Positions 1 to 7,929 of a stretch of DNA of 40,510 bases are shown here, one piece after another. The notes under the pieces were generated by a model, which worked only from the letters and a program-made list of their open reading frames with translations, was not told where the DNA came from and ran no database searches. Source of the stretch: Candidatus Coprousia avicola (GTDB lineage: Bacteria > Actinomycetota > Coriobacteriia > Coriobacteriales > Coriobacteriaceae); the NCBI GenBank assembly GCA_018715125.1, contig DVMF01000033.1:1-40510 (forward strand), read 5' to 3'. Positions within the stretch are counted from its first letter, which is position 1. Every line of letters starts with the position of its first letter. Made by a program: the position numbers and the translations under genes.

Positions 1-2
1 GC

Positions 3-113
3 AACCTCTTCATGCAGGGTCAAATTCTCAATCAGGCACAACAGATTAACGCTAACACCGCCAGCGCGAGCAGCAGCCTCGACTGGATAAGCAACGCCAT
101 GGGAAGGCGATAA
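3..113 (+). CDS. C-terminal end of an unidentified protein (partial)
   Basis: An open frame enters from the left edge and runs 36 codons to TAA at 111-113. The visible tail is rich in Gln, Asn, Ser and Ala and ends WISNAMGRR. I recognise no domain. Base composition is clearly less GC-rich than the body of the window (for example the CAAATTCTCAATCAGGC stretch), as in the next two genes, which hints at an accessory segment. The frame could be chance, but it stays open from the window edge and its residue pattern is protein-like. It stops 166 bases before the next start. Confidence 0.45.
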   Translation, partial: NLFMQGQILNQAQQINANTASASSSLDWISNAMGRR

Positions 114-279
114 GAGACGTACACAGAGGGGCCGTTTCAGATCCGTGGCGAAACCGCCACGGACTCAGCGGCCACCCGAACGGGCGTGGAGACGCCTCCA
201 CGATTGTTCGACAAGCATGCGCAGGCGCATCCCGTCGGAAAAGGGAAGCGGAGTCGATATATATAGAGAGGAACGAGTC

Positions 280-1125
280 ATGAAACAATACACGAGGAGA
301 GGCGCTCTGAAGCTGTTCGGCATCGGGGCGGTTGCTGTGGCGGGCCTCGGGTTTGCGGGATGCAACGGCGCAGAGGGCGGCGCGGGAGCCTCCGAAGCCC
401 CAAGCGAGTCCATGGGCGCATCGCAGGCGTTTGCTCAGCAAGGCGTCTGGATGCAGTGCCGCTCGGATGACTTCCCACAGAAGGACACGACCGTCTCGGC
501 CGTCCTCGTCTTCGACGGAAGCGGCAACGTGACCCGCTACGAAACGGACAGCATAGCGATGAACGGGGGCACGTCCTACGAGGCGCTTACGTTCGGCGAC
601 CTCGACGGGCTCTCGAACGATGAGATTGCGGAACTCGCCGCCCAGAAGAACCGCGAACGGTTCGACGCGACGAAGCAGTCCGCCATCGACGAAACGGCCG
701 AATCCCTTGAGTACTACGAGCAGGATGCCGGGTTCTATCAGGATGCCATCGCCAATGCGACCGAAGGGCAGAAGATTAACGAGGCGGCCGAATACGAGGA
801 GCCGGAGGCCTTCCCCTGCTCGCTCGCCATCGAGACGGACGGAACCGGGAACAACACGCAGTCCGAGACGCTCAGCTTCGACTCGAGGACTCTGAACGGC
901 GGGTATTTCTATTCCGGGTCGGCCATAGGAAGCGCCCCCGATTCGGTTCTGGACGGCGCGCTCTACGAAGAGAAGGAGGTGTCCATCGAACTCAAGGTCA
1001 CGGGCACCCAGACCGTCTACGACACGCTCTTCGGCGGCTACACGGGCCTGTACACCGTCGTTGACGGATGGGACTCAATCTACGAGCTGGACACACCTGA
1101 TACCGAGGGCATCGAGGTGGACTAG
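280..1125 (+). CDS. Tat-type lipoprotein of unknown function
   Basis: A 281-residue secreted protein. The N-terminus has a twin-arginine signal (YTRRGALKLFG at about residues 4-14), a hydrophobic stretch and a lipobox-like FAGC, so it is probably exported by Tat and lipidated. After a Gly/Ala/Ser-rich linker comes an acidic extracellular domain with an internal helical part (about residues 115-165) rich in Glu, Ala and Gln. No known domain was recognised. I chose the ATG at 280 because it follows a GAGAGGAACGAG ribosome site and directly precedes the signal peptide; the frame is open further upstream but without a signal. Its stop codon abuts the GTG start of the next gene, so the two are probably co-translated. 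An AT-rich TATATATA tract at about 258-265 lies just upstream. Confidence 0.7.
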   Translation: MKQYTRRGALKLFGIGAVAVAGLGFAGCNGAEGGAGASEAPSESMGASQAFAQQGVWMQCRSDDFPQKDTTVSAVLVFDGSGNVTRYETDSIAMNGGTSYEALTFGDLDGLSNDEIAELAAQKNRERFDATKQSAIDETAESLEYYEQDAGFYQDAIANATEGQKINEAAEYEEPEAFPCSLAIETDGTGNNTQSETLSFDSRTLNGGYFYSGSAIGSAPDSVLDGALYEEKEVSIELKVTGTQTVYDTLFGGYTGLYTVVDGWDSIYELDTPDTEGIEVD

Positions 1126-1842
1126 GTGGTCCGAGTTAGCGATTGGGTCAAGACCCACAAGCGGCATGCCGCCGCGCTGGTCGCGGCGTTGCTCGCCGCG
1201 ATCTGTCTTGCGGTCGCGGGTATGTCGTGCTCGACCACGGCGCTGACTCCGCAGCCCGCGCAGGAGGCGGAGGGAGGCTCGAGCGAACCCGGCAAGACGG
1301 AAAGCCCGGAGCCCGACGAGGAACCTGAGGCGGGAGATGTCGAAGCCGAGACCGAGGGCGGGAACCAGGGCGAGAGCACTGCCCCGTCGACCGAGCCCAG
1401 CGATTCCGCAGCCGAGCCCCCGGCAACGAGCAAGTCGGAAAGCCCCGCAGAGAGCGGCGGGAGCACAAGCGGCGGTCAAGCATCCGCCCACACGCACACA
1501 TGGAAGGACCACACCGCCACGCGGCAGGTGTGGGTATCCAACATGGTGACGGTGCCCGACTTCGAGACGCGAACCGTATACGGAGCGCAGCTCTACACGC
1601 AGCACTCGGACGGTCAGTGGTACAGCGATGGTGCCGTCTACTGGTTCGAGAACGGTTTCACGAGCAGCGACCTCGCGGCAATCATCAAGGAGAAGATGAA
1701 GACCGAGGGCTATATAGGAAACTACGTGAACCGGACCAAAACGGAGCAGGTGCAGGTCGGTTCGCATCAGGAGGACCAAGGCTGGTACGAGACGGAATCC
1801 TACGTCGATTACCAGTACTGCGACTGCGGTGCTCGGAAATAG
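1126..1842 (+). CDS. Secreted or lipid-anchored protein with His/Cys metal-site pattern
   Basis: A 238-residue protein starting with GTG immediately after the stop of the preceding gene, with GAGGTGGA upstream as the likely ribosome site. Residues 1-14 are basic, 15-33 hydrophobic, and a Cys at 35 could be a lipidation site, although the lipobox (GMSC) is poor. Residues about 38-120 are a Glu/Pro/Ser/Gly-rich linker typical of wall-spanning spacers. The C-terminal domain begins with HTHTWKDH and ends with CDCGARK, a His-rich start and CxCG end that could together hold a metal ion. The aromatic-rich sequence between them suggests a beta domain. Function unknown. The gene ends just before a clear terminator, so it is probably the last gene of a two-gene unit. 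Confidence 0.65.
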   Translation: MVRVSDWVKTHKRHAAALVAALLAAICLAVAGMSCSTTALTPQPAQEAEGGSSEPGKTESPEPDEEPEAGDVEAETEGGNQGESTAPSTEPSDSAAEPPATSKSESPAESGGSTSGGQASAHTHTWKDHTATRQVWVSNMVTVPDFETRTVYGAQLYTQHSDGQWYSDGAVYWFENGFTSSDLAAIIKEKMKTEGYIGNYVNRTKTEQVQVGSHQEDQGWYETESYVDYQYCDCGARK

Positions 1843-1866
1843 CCGAGCGGACATGCCCCCACTCGA

Positions 1867-1902
1867 GGCCGCGCCCGATTTCTGGTGCGGCCTTTTCTTT
1901 TT
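1867..1902 (+). terminator. Rho-independent terminator after the lipoprotein pair
   Basis: A 9-bp stem GGCCGCGCC / GGTGCGGCC (one G-T pair) with an 8-base loop is followed by TTTTCTTTTT. It lies 25 bases after the stop codon of the second lipoprotein gene. Confidence 0.85.
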
Positions 1903-1913
1903 CGGTGAGAAAA

Positions 1914-1934
1914 GGGGGGCTAAACGCGATTTCC
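1914..1934 (-). repeat. Dispersed repeat GGAAATCGCGTTTAG, single copy
   Basis: Read on the minus strand, this is GGAAATCGCGTTTAG followed by CCCCCC. The same 15-base core followed by a C run recurs at 27932-27952, and a near copy lies inverted at 27972-27989. Here only one arm is visible, directly after a terminator; the partner arm may be lost or degraded. Confidence 0.6.
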
Positions 1935-2185
1935 CTGAGAGAGGGGTAAGGCCGCAAGGCTCCGCGTCGAATGGGGCGCCAGAGTGTGACCGTGCGCTGC
2001 GCGTTTGGTAACGAACTGGGTGCCGAGTGGGGCAACCCGCTCGCTTGCCTCGTCAGCGTGAGAGAATAGAGTGTGGCGCCCGGGCCTTGCGTTGGTCTCG
2101 GCGGCAACCCCGCCCCGCCCGCTGCCTTGAGTGCCCTGCGCCCGGCCATAAGCCCGCAGTGCATAACCCGATTCGCATCCCGTCA
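1935..2185. other. Intergenic leader upstream of pepC, no gene seen
   Basis: About 250 bases without a convincing coding frame. An in-frame extension of pepC exists from 2073, but it is Gly/Pro/Cys-rich and lacks a ribosome site. The promoter of pepC must lie here, but I could not identify a credible -35/-10 pair. Confidence 0.4.
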
Positions 2186-2198
2186 GGAAGGACCTGCC

Positions 2199-3557
2199 AT
2201 GCCTCATCCGCAACCCGTTACGCCTGCGGACATCGACGCCGCCCGCACGACCTTTCACGCCGACCGCGCCAACATCGTTGCCAAGAACGCCGTCAGCTCC
2301 GTGGGGATCCGCGCCGCCGCGCGCGTGCCCGAGGGCGTCGCCGCCAACCCCCTCACGTTTGATATTGAGGTCAAGCAGGGTAAACGCTGCGACCAGGAGC
2401 GCTCGGGCCGGTGCTGGATGTTTGCGAGCCTCAACACCATGCGCTACCGCATCATCCAGACGTACCACCTCGAGACGTTCGAGCTCAGCCAGGCCTACCC
2501 TCTCTTTTGGGACAAACTCGAGAAGAGCAACTGGTTTTTGGAGAACATCCTCGATACGCTCGACGAGCCGCTCGACGGGCGGCTGGTGAGCTATCTGCTC
2601 GCCGACCCGGTGGGCGACGGCGGCCAGTGGGATATGTTCAAGAGCCTCGTCAAGAAATACGGCGTGGTGCCCAAGGAGGCCATGCCCGAGACCGCCTGCT
2701 CGCGTAACACCCGCGAGCTCGATTCCTACCTCACGCGTTATCTCCGCGGCGCGGCCAAGCGCCTGCGCGAGAGCGCTGCGGCGGGCGTGGATGCCGAGGA
2801 CCTCGCCGCGCTCAAGCGCACGATGGTGGGCGAGGTCTACCGGCTGCTCGTCACGTGCCTGGGCGAGCCGCCGGCGACCTTCGACGTCCGCCTGCGCGAC
2901 AAGGAGCATGCGCTCGTGCTTTCCGGTACCTTTACGCCGCGGGAGTTCTTCGACCGTGCGGTGGGCATGCGCCTCGACGACTATGTCTCGCTCATCTCGG
3001 CGCCCACGGCAGACAAGCCGTTTGGGCACGTCTACACGGTGAGCCGTTTGGGCAACGTGGTGGAAGACGGCGGCGTGCGGTATCTCAACCTGCCGCTCGA
3101 GCGCCTCAAGCAGGTGGCGATAGCCCAGCTGCGCGACAACGCGCCGGTGTGGTTTGGATGCGATGTGGGGCAGAGCTACCTGCGTGACGAGGGAATGATG
3201 GACACCGCGGCGCTCGACGTGGATGCGCTGTTTGGTTTTGCGGTCGAAGGCTGCATGGACCGCGCCACGCGTCTTGCGTACGGCGAGTCGCTCATGACGC
3301 ACGCGATGGTGCTCGAGGGTGTGAACCTCGACGCCGACGGGTGCCCGACGCTCTGGAAGGTCGAGAACAGTTGGGGTGCCGATCATGGGCGCGACGGGTT
3401 TGACACCTTGTCCGACGCATGGTTTGACGAATACGTCTACCAGGTGGTGGTCGACAAGAAGTATCTGACGGACGGGGAGCGCGCCGCGTTTGAGGCCGAG
3501 GAGCCGCGCGTGCTCGCGCCGTGGGATCCCATGGGGTCGCTCGCATGCGCGCGCTGA
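2199..3557 (+). CDS. pepC: Aminopeptidase C (bleomycin hydrolase family, C1B)
   Basis: A cytoplasmic papain-fold cysteine aminopeptidase that removes N-terminal residues from peptides. It is 452 residues long, the usual family size. The catalytic Cys is C72 in SGRCWMFASLN, with the oxyanion Gln just upstream in DQERSGRCW; the His is H368 in THAMVLEGV; the Asn is N390 in KVENSWGADHG. All three active-site blocks are intact. The C-terminus ends near MGSLACAR; members of this family often use their C-terminal end to restrict the active site to aminopeptidase action. The ATG at 2199 follows AGGAAGGA and begins the conserved N-terminal region. The next gene starts inside its 3' end, so translation of the two is probably coupled. 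Confidence 0.95.
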   Translation: MPHPQPVTPADIDAARTTFHADRANIVAKNAVSSVGIRAAARVPEGVAANPLTFDIEVKQGKRCDQERSGRCWMFASLNTMRYRIIQTYHLETFELSQAYPLFWDKLEKSNWFLENILDTLDEPLDGRLVSYLLADPVGDGGQWDMFKSLVKKYGVVPKEAMPETACSRNTRELDSYLTRYLRGAAKRLRESAAAGVDAEDLAALKRTMVGEVYRLLVTCLGEPPATFDVRLRDKEHALVLSGTFTPREFFDRAVGMRLDDYVSLISAPTADKPFGHVYTVSRLGNVVEDGGVRYLNLPLERLKQVAIAQLRDNAPVWFGCDVGQSYLRDEGMMDTAALDVDALFGFAVEGCMDRATRLAYGESLMTHAMVLEGVNLDADGCPTLWKVENSWGADHGRDGFDTLSDAWFDEYVYQVVVDKKYLTDGERAAFEAEEPRVLAPWDPMGSLACAR

Positions 3558-4759
3558 GCCATCGGGAGACGGGCGGCTCGCGCTGTATGAGCCGGCGCGG
3601 GTTTGTGGGCGCGCTGGGATTCTCGGCACTCGCCGGCGTGGGTCTTGCGGCGGGGTGCACGCCCCGGGCGCAAGCCGGTGGATCGGGCTCGCTCGCATAC
3701 GGTTCGGCAGCGCGCCGCGCAGGCGGCTCGGCAGAGGCGGAGACAGTGGCAGAAGAGGAAGAGAGCGTCGGGCATGCGTCTTCTCGCCTGGCGCACTTCG
3801 ACCTGGCCGCGATTCCCGCTGCGCCCGAGCTTGCCGCGTTTGCCCTCGAAGGGGGCGCGCATGCAACGGGCGTGCCCTCGCTTACCGCGGATGCGACGGC
3901 TTCTATCGGCGCCGCCATCGCCACCGTCCAGACTATGGGCAGCCTGAGCCTGGTGCTTCTCGATACGGTGACGGGCGCGGGCGTGGCCTACGGTACCGAT
4001 ACCGTGGTGTACGGGGCGAGCTCCTTTAAGGCACCCTATGCCGCCTACGTGTTGCGCGAGCTGGTAGAGCCCGGCACCGTGTCGCTCGACACGGGCTGCA
4101 TCGTGTCTCCCAATAGCTGGTACGACGGGACGTACGGCATCGTGGGCGCCACGTTTACGGTGCGCGAGCTCATCCAGGCGCTGGTGCTCGACTCGGATAA
4201 CGACGCCTTCCGCATTCTGCATGACAACCTGGACGGTCTGGGATACGTTTCATGGGCCGACGGTTTGTTTGGTGCGGGGGTGATAGACCCCATCGCGCCG
4301 TTCCAGAACGTGTCGGCGCGCACGATGGCGCGGGCATGGAGCTATATCTGGACATATATCGAGACGGAGAGCACTCTCGCCACCTGGCTTGCCCAGATGC
4401 TCGCGGCGACCAACCGCTCATTTATTCGCGACGCGCTGGGCGTTCCGGCTGGGACTCCGCCGACGGCGCCCCTCGACGCCGCTACGCCCGCAGCCGACGC
4501 CGTCGCGCTTGACGCCACCGTTCAAACCGAAACGCCGTTGGGCCCCGTGCGCGTGTGGAACAAAGCGGGTTGGGTTGGGGGCGACGTCCTCTACAACTCC
4601 ACCTCGGATGCAGGCGTGGTGCAGGTGGGGAGCACGCTGTATCTTGTCTGCGCCATGTCGAACATGTCCTATGGGGACACGTCGGCCGCGGCGCTCGAGG
4701 CCGTTATCTCGGCTGCGCTCTCCGGATTGGTTGCAGCGGGCCAGGAAAACAGCGATTGA
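3545..4759 (+). CDS. Tat-exported class A beta-lactamase-fold serine hydrolase
   Basis: A predicted exported serine hydrolase of 404 residues. The N-terminus carries SRRGFVGALGF followed by a hydrophobic core and a lipobox LAAGC, so it is probably Tat-exported and lipidated. The catalytic block SSFK starts at S159, SDN is at 217-219, and the third block appears as KAG at 340-342 instead of KTG/KSG. The spacing S-SDN (58) fits class A enzymes; SxxK to KAG (181) is somewhat long. It may be a peptidoglycan-acting or penicillin-binding hydrolase and not a resistance enzyme; activity cannot be judged from sequence alone. The start is uncertain: ATG 3545 overlaps the pepC end by 13 bases, while ATG 3587 would place the RR motif almost at the N-terminus. 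Confidence 0.8.
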   Translation: MRALSHRETGGSRCMSRRGFVGALGFSALAGVGLAAGCTPRAQAGGSGSLAYGSAARRAGGSAEAETVAEEEESVGHASSRLAHFDLAAIPAAPELAAFALEGGAHATGVPSLTADATASIGAAIATVQTMGSLSLVLLDTVTGAGVAYGTDTVVYGASSFKAPYAAYVLRELVEPGTVSLDTGCIVSPNSWYDGTYGIVGATFTVRELIQALVLDSDNDAFRILHDNLDGLGYVSWADGLFGAGVIDPIAPFQNVSARTMARAWSYIWTYIETESTLATWLAQMLAATNRSFIRDALGVPAGTPPTAPLDAATPAADAVALDATVQTETPLGPVRVWNKAGWVGGDVLYNSTSDAGVVQVGSTLYLVCAMSNMSYGDTSAAALEAVISAALSGLVAAGQENSD

Positions 4760-4833
4760 TTCCGGCTGGCTGGCAGGTGCGGGCGTGGGTTGTCGAGCGG
4801 TGCTAGTTGGCGAAACCCCGTGCGTCCGCTGCG

Positions 4834-6057
4834 CTACAGGTCCTCTGCGGTCACCGACTCCTGCGGGATGAGGCGCGCCCCTTCGAGGACGGCCTCAAGA
4901 TAGGCGAGCTCGCTCTCAGTCAGGTAGGGGGCGAGCAGCTCGGTGCCGGTGATGGGCACGTTGACCTGATCGGTCTCTTCGTTGGAGAGCGGGTCGGGGT
5001 AGCGCCTCTGCGCTCGTTTGAGCATGAGCCGGTAGGCGGGCACAAAGGGCTCGACCGTCACGCGCCCGTCCTCCCCCGCGCTCGCCGCGAGGCTCGCCAG
5101 AATCTCGAGCCCCGCCCGATCGATGTCGCCCCAGTACATAACGTGCAGGTCCTCGGCGGCAAGGGTGTCGACGAGCCGCTCGAGGTGGCTCGGCTCCCGC
5201 GCGAGCGTGCCGTTGCCAAACACCACCCCGTGCACGCGCTCGCCGAGGATGCGCTTGCGCCCGTCCAGAAAGAGGGCGTTGCGCATGTTGACCCAGGGGT
5301 CGAGGTTCTCGCTCACCACCAGGCGCGCGTGCCGGTGGTGTTTGGGCATAAAGCATTGCAGGTCAAACCTCAGAGAGGGACGCACGTTGAGCAGGTCGGT
5401 TATGCCCATGAGGCGCAGCAGCTTGCGGCCGTCGGACTCAGGTGCCAAAAACTTCTCGTCCCCAAAGATGCGATACGAGAGCTCGCGCAGACTCAGGGTG
5501 CCGTCGCCGAGGGCGGGCTTACCGGCGAGCGCCGCGTCAAGCGCCCGCAGCTCTGCCTCGTAACGCACAAAGGCGTCGGGCGTGCTGAGGAGCCAGCCGT
5601 TCAGCCACAAGCGCGGATCGAGACCGATGATGTGACTGCGCACCTGCGTGAGCTCGGGGGTCTGGCGGCGCACGCAGCTGAGGCGGCCGAGCGACCGGTC
5701 TGGGCGCTTGGCACGCGCGATGGTGGTGGGGCCGGTCTTTGCAATCTGCTTTTGCGGGGCGGGGGACTTTTGCCTGCCCGGGTCCGGTGCGGAGGGGAGG
5801 TTGATGCGGTACCCTCCCTCGTCTTGGGCGACCACCACCTGCGCCGCCTTCAGGGCGTCACAGCAGCTGGCATCGCCCCCGCGCTCCACAACGGCCTGCA
5901 GGAGCTCGTCGGCCTCGACCGTTCTGCTGCGCAGGCGCACGAGCGCGCTCGCTATTCCACTTGCCTTGCCGCGGTGCTCGTCCGGCAGCGTCTTGGCGAT
6001 CACCTTGGCGGTGGTGGTCACCAGCCGCTGCTCCTCTTCCGTTAGTTTGTGACCCAT
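4834..6057 (-). CDS. Orphan JetD-like protein (DUF2220, TopoVI-A/Toprim-type)
   Basis: A 407-residue protein. The C-terminal half (about 190-400) matches the Wadjet JetD C-terminal (DUF2220) pattern: SENLDPW with the Toprim-type Glu at 250, then VVFGNGT, then YWGDIDRAG with the metal-binding Asp pair D311/D313. In Wadjet, JetD is the nuclease that cleaves plasmid DNA extruded by the JetABC SMC complex. No jetA, jetB or jetC gene lies nearby, so its role here is open: an orphan nuclease, a remnant, or part of a split system. The N-terminal roughly 130 residues are charged and helical, with a basic Lys/Pro/Gln linker near 110-125. ATG 6057 is preceded by AGAAGGGAT. The toprim residues look intact, so it may be active. 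Confidence 0.8.
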   Translation of the reverse strand: MGHKLTEEEQRLVTTTAKVIAKTLPDEHRGKASGIASALVRLRSRTVEADELLQAVVERGGDASCCDALKAAQVVVAQDEGGYRINLPSAPDPGRQKSPAPQKQIAKTGPTTIARAKRPDRSLGRLSCVRRQTPELTQVRSHIIGLDPRLWLNGWLLSTPDAFVRYEAELRALDAALAGKPALGDGTLSLRELSYRIFGDEKFLAPESDGRKLLRLMGITDLLNVRPSLRFDLQCFMPKHHRHARLVVSENLDPWVNMRNALFLDGRKRILGERVHGVVFGNGTLAREPSHLERLVDTLAAEDLHVMYWGDIDRAGLEILASLAASAGEDGRVTVEPFVPAYRLMLKRAQRRYPDPLSNEETDQVNVPITGTELLAPYLTESELAYLEAVLEGARLIPQESVTAEDL

Positions 6058-6149
6058 AGAGATCCCTTCTGCGGTGCGTGCACCACATAGGATACCGTCT
6101 CGTGCGGACAAAAAAACGTACAGATGTTCGTGTTTTGTGGCATGGTCGG

Positions 6150-7115
6150 CTAGATGTCGAGCTTGCGCTGGGCGCGCTTGCGCCGATGCCGCTTCAGGCG
6201 GTCGAGGGCGGCTTGGCGGCGCTCGAGCTCGCGGCGGCGGTCGATATCGTCGAGCGTGCGATGGCGACGGCGGGCGAGTTCTGCGGCGGAGCGGTCGGGT
6301 CGGTCGATGCGGGGCTTGGCGGCGGGCGCCTCCGCACGCGCCACGTCCTCGGCAGCATCCGCGGCGCGGCGGTGGCCGTGGCGTCGCGGCACCATCTGGC
6401 TCAAGTCGACCTCGGTGGGGCTCATGATGTTGTAGCGGAGCGATAGCCAGCGCAGGCCCATGGTCACGGCGACGCAGACCACGACGCCTACGGTGTGCGA
6501 AACGCCGAGTGCGGCAAGCGCCACGTATACGCCGGCGCCCGCGATGGCGGCGAGGGCGTAGAGGTTGCTGCGCTGAAAGATGTAGGGCACCTCGCCCAAG
6601 AAGACATCGCGCAGCATGCCGCCGCCCACACCGGTAAAGAAGCCCATGGTGATGCAGATGATGGGGTTAAACCCGTAGACGAGGGCCTTGTCGGCGCCCG
6701 TCGCGGCATAGAGGCCCACGGCAAAGATGTCGAGCACGGCGATGAGGCGGTCCTGCTTGGCCACCACGGAGGGCGCGATGAACACGATGGCTGCGGTGAG
6801 GATGGCGGCGGGCATGGCGAGGGGCTGGTTGAGGATGTAGACGTCGCCCACCTGGAGGGTCATGTCGCGCAGAAGGCCGCCGCCCAGGCTGCAGAGGGCG
6901 GCAAGGCAGACGGCGCCCACGAGGTCGAGCTTCTTCTCGCGTGCGGTGAGCGCGCCCGACACCGAGGCGACGACGATGGCGAGAAGCTCGATCCACACAG
7001 GCACGGCGACAGGGGCCTCAAGGGCGCCGCTGACCACCGGGACGGCGAGCAGGGCGGGGGCACAGGCGTCGGCGAAGAGAGCCGGTGCGCAAGCGTTGGC
7101 GAACAGTGAGGACAC
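6150..7115 (-). CDS. TRIC / UPF0126 family membrane channel
   Basis: A 321-residue integral membrane protein of the trimeric intracellular cation channel (UPF0126, YicG/YadS) family. The family has an internal duplication, and both marker blocks are visible: LGGGLLRDMTL in the first repeat and VGGGMLRDVFL in the second. About seven hydrophobic segments span residues 35-240. Bacterial members conduct cations such as K+, and YadS/YicG-type members have also been linked to glycine transport. Unusually, about 80 cytoplasmic residues rich in Arg and Ala follow the last span (RRHGHRR, then repeated RR/KR pairs), far more than the usual tail. The start is GTG at 7115, preceded by TAAGGAACG. The GTACATTGC cluster at 7374-7618 lies upstream of it on the same side. 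Confidence 0.85.
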   Translation of the reverse strand: MSSLFANACAPALFADACAPALLAVPVVSGALEAPVAVPVWIELLAIVVASVSGALTAREKKLDLVGAVCLAALCSLGGGLLRDMTLQVGDVYILNQPLAMPAAILTAAIVFIAPSVVAKQDRLIAVLDIFAVGLYAATGADKALVYGFNPIICITMGFFTGVGGGMLRDVFLGEVPYIFQRSNLYALAAIAGAGVYVALAALGVSHTVGVVVCVAVTMGLRWLSLRYNIMSPTEVDLSQMVPRRHGHRRAADAAEDVARAEAPAAKPRIDRPDRSAAELARRRHRTLDDIDRRRELERRQAALDRLKRHRRKRAQRKLDI

Positions 7116-7373
7116 GCGCGTTCCTTACCAGTCAGAGGTTATGGGCCCCGTATATCTTAGCGAGCAACACGGGCGCCGCGGGTGAGATTGTGCGGGCAGA
7201 TGGAGCGCGGCGGTTTGAATCTGAAAAATGTTCAGATGAGGGGCCCTCCCGCCGCGAGTCCCCGCACCCTGCGCGCCGCCTCCCAGCTGGTGGATGCGGG
7301 ACGGCCGGCCGCACCCCGCGCCCCGGCGCGCTACTGCGCTCTGCTCCCCGGTGAGCGAGTCGTCACGCCCCGA

Positions 7374-7618
7374 CCGTACATTAGGGCGTACATTGCGACG
7401 CGTTTTGCCCGGGCCGCGGGACATTTCTCGCGGCAAAGAACCCGGCAATGTGCGCGCGAATGTACGGTCGACAAAACCGCAGGTATCGGGGCGTACAATT
7501 CCCGTCGCAATGTACCCGTCCGCAGATTTGAGCCCCGGAGCGCGTTTCTTGGTACATTGCGCGCGATATTGCACCGAGGGGCCGGCAAAAGGCCTTGCAA
7601 TGTACGGGGATGTGCACC
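7374..7618. repeat. Cluster of GTACATTGC elements on both strands
   Basis: About 245 non-coding bases hold four exact copies of the 9-mer GTACATTGC: plus strand at 7388-7396 and 7552-7560, minus strand at 7507-7515 and 7597-7605. Near copies lie at 7376-7384 (GTACATTAG), 7457-7465 (minus, GTACATTCG) and 7445-7453 (minus, GCACATTGC). They group into five two-part units of about 22-25 bases (7374-7397, 7445-7467, 7491-7517, 7551-7575, 7595-7618), each a GTACATT-like half and an ACATTGC-like half about one helical turn apart. Units 1 and 4 face one way, 2, 3 and 5 the other. The cluster lies 260-500 bases upstream of the TRIC channel start. It looks like a multi-site binding region, but a structured RNA or a decayed repeat element cannot be excluded. 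Confidence 0.75.
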
Positions 7619-7635
7619 CGCGCAGGGGGGCGCCG

Positions 7636-7668
7636 CATGAAAAACCCGACCGCGGCGGGTCGGGTGTG
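7636..7668 (-). terminator. Terminator of the tRNA-Ser transcript (minus strand)
   Basis: On the minus strand, ACCCGACC / GGTCGGGT form a perfect 8-bp stem (7644-7651 and 7658-7665) with a 6-base loop, followed by TTTTT. It lies just downstream of tRNA-Ser(CGA). Confidence 0.8.
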
Positions 7669-7682
7669 CTGTGCATATAAAA

Positions 7683-7773
7683 TGGCGGAGGAGGAGGGAT
7701 TCGAACCCTCGTGACCTTATACAGGCCAAACGGTTTTCGAGACCGCCGCATTCAACCACTCTGCCACCCCTCC
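7683..7773 (-). tRNA. tRNA-Ser (anticodon CGA)
   Basis: A class II tRNA of 91 nt including an encoded CCA. The acceptor stem is GGAGGGG with CTCCTCC, the T arm is GAGGG-TTCGAAT-CCCTC, a long variable arm is present, and the anticodon loop CTCGAAA gives CGA, reading UCG. It is followed on the minus strand by a terminator and preceded by tRNA-Ser(GGA), so the two are likely co-transcribed. Confidence 0.95.
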
Positions 7774-7823
7774 GCATGGGGTGAAACGGCGCACCCGGTG
7801 GGGTACGCCGCGCGGTAAGCAAC

Positions 7824-7914
7824 TGGCGGAGAGTCAGGGATTTGAACCCTGGAGACGGTTTTGCCGCCTACACGATTTCCAATCGTGCTCCTTCGGCCAC
7901 TCGGACAACTCTCC
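7824..7914 (-). tRNA. tRNA-Ser (anticodon GGA)
   Basis: A class II tRNA of 91 nt with encoded CCA. The acceptor stem is GGAGAGT with ACTCTCC, and the anticodon loop TTGGAAA gives GGA, reading UCC/UCU. A good promoter lies just upstream, and tRNA-Ser(CGA) follows 50 bases downstream on the same strand. Confidence 0.95.
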
Positions 7915-7929
7915 GTTCAAGCACAGGCA

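Noticed and set aside
1920..3866. A 648-codon minus-strand frame opposite pepC
   Set aside because: The plus strand has a complete C1B peptidase with all active-site residues; the minus frame has no domain.
3545..4759. An antibiotic-resistance beta-lactamase
   Set aside because: The fold blocks are present but the third is KAG and no Glu166-type omega loop could be identified by eye; a cell-wall or unknown hydrolase is equally likely.
7374..7618. A CRISPR array in the GTACATTGC cluster
   Set aside because: Repeat units are imperfect, in both orientations and unevenly spaced, and there are no cas genes nearby.
7125..7822. Minus- and plus-strand frames of 128-208 codons across the repeat cluster and tRNA genes
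   Set aside because: They run through tRNA genes or the repeat cluster, lack ribosome sites and contain Arg/Cys/Pro-rich shadow sequence.
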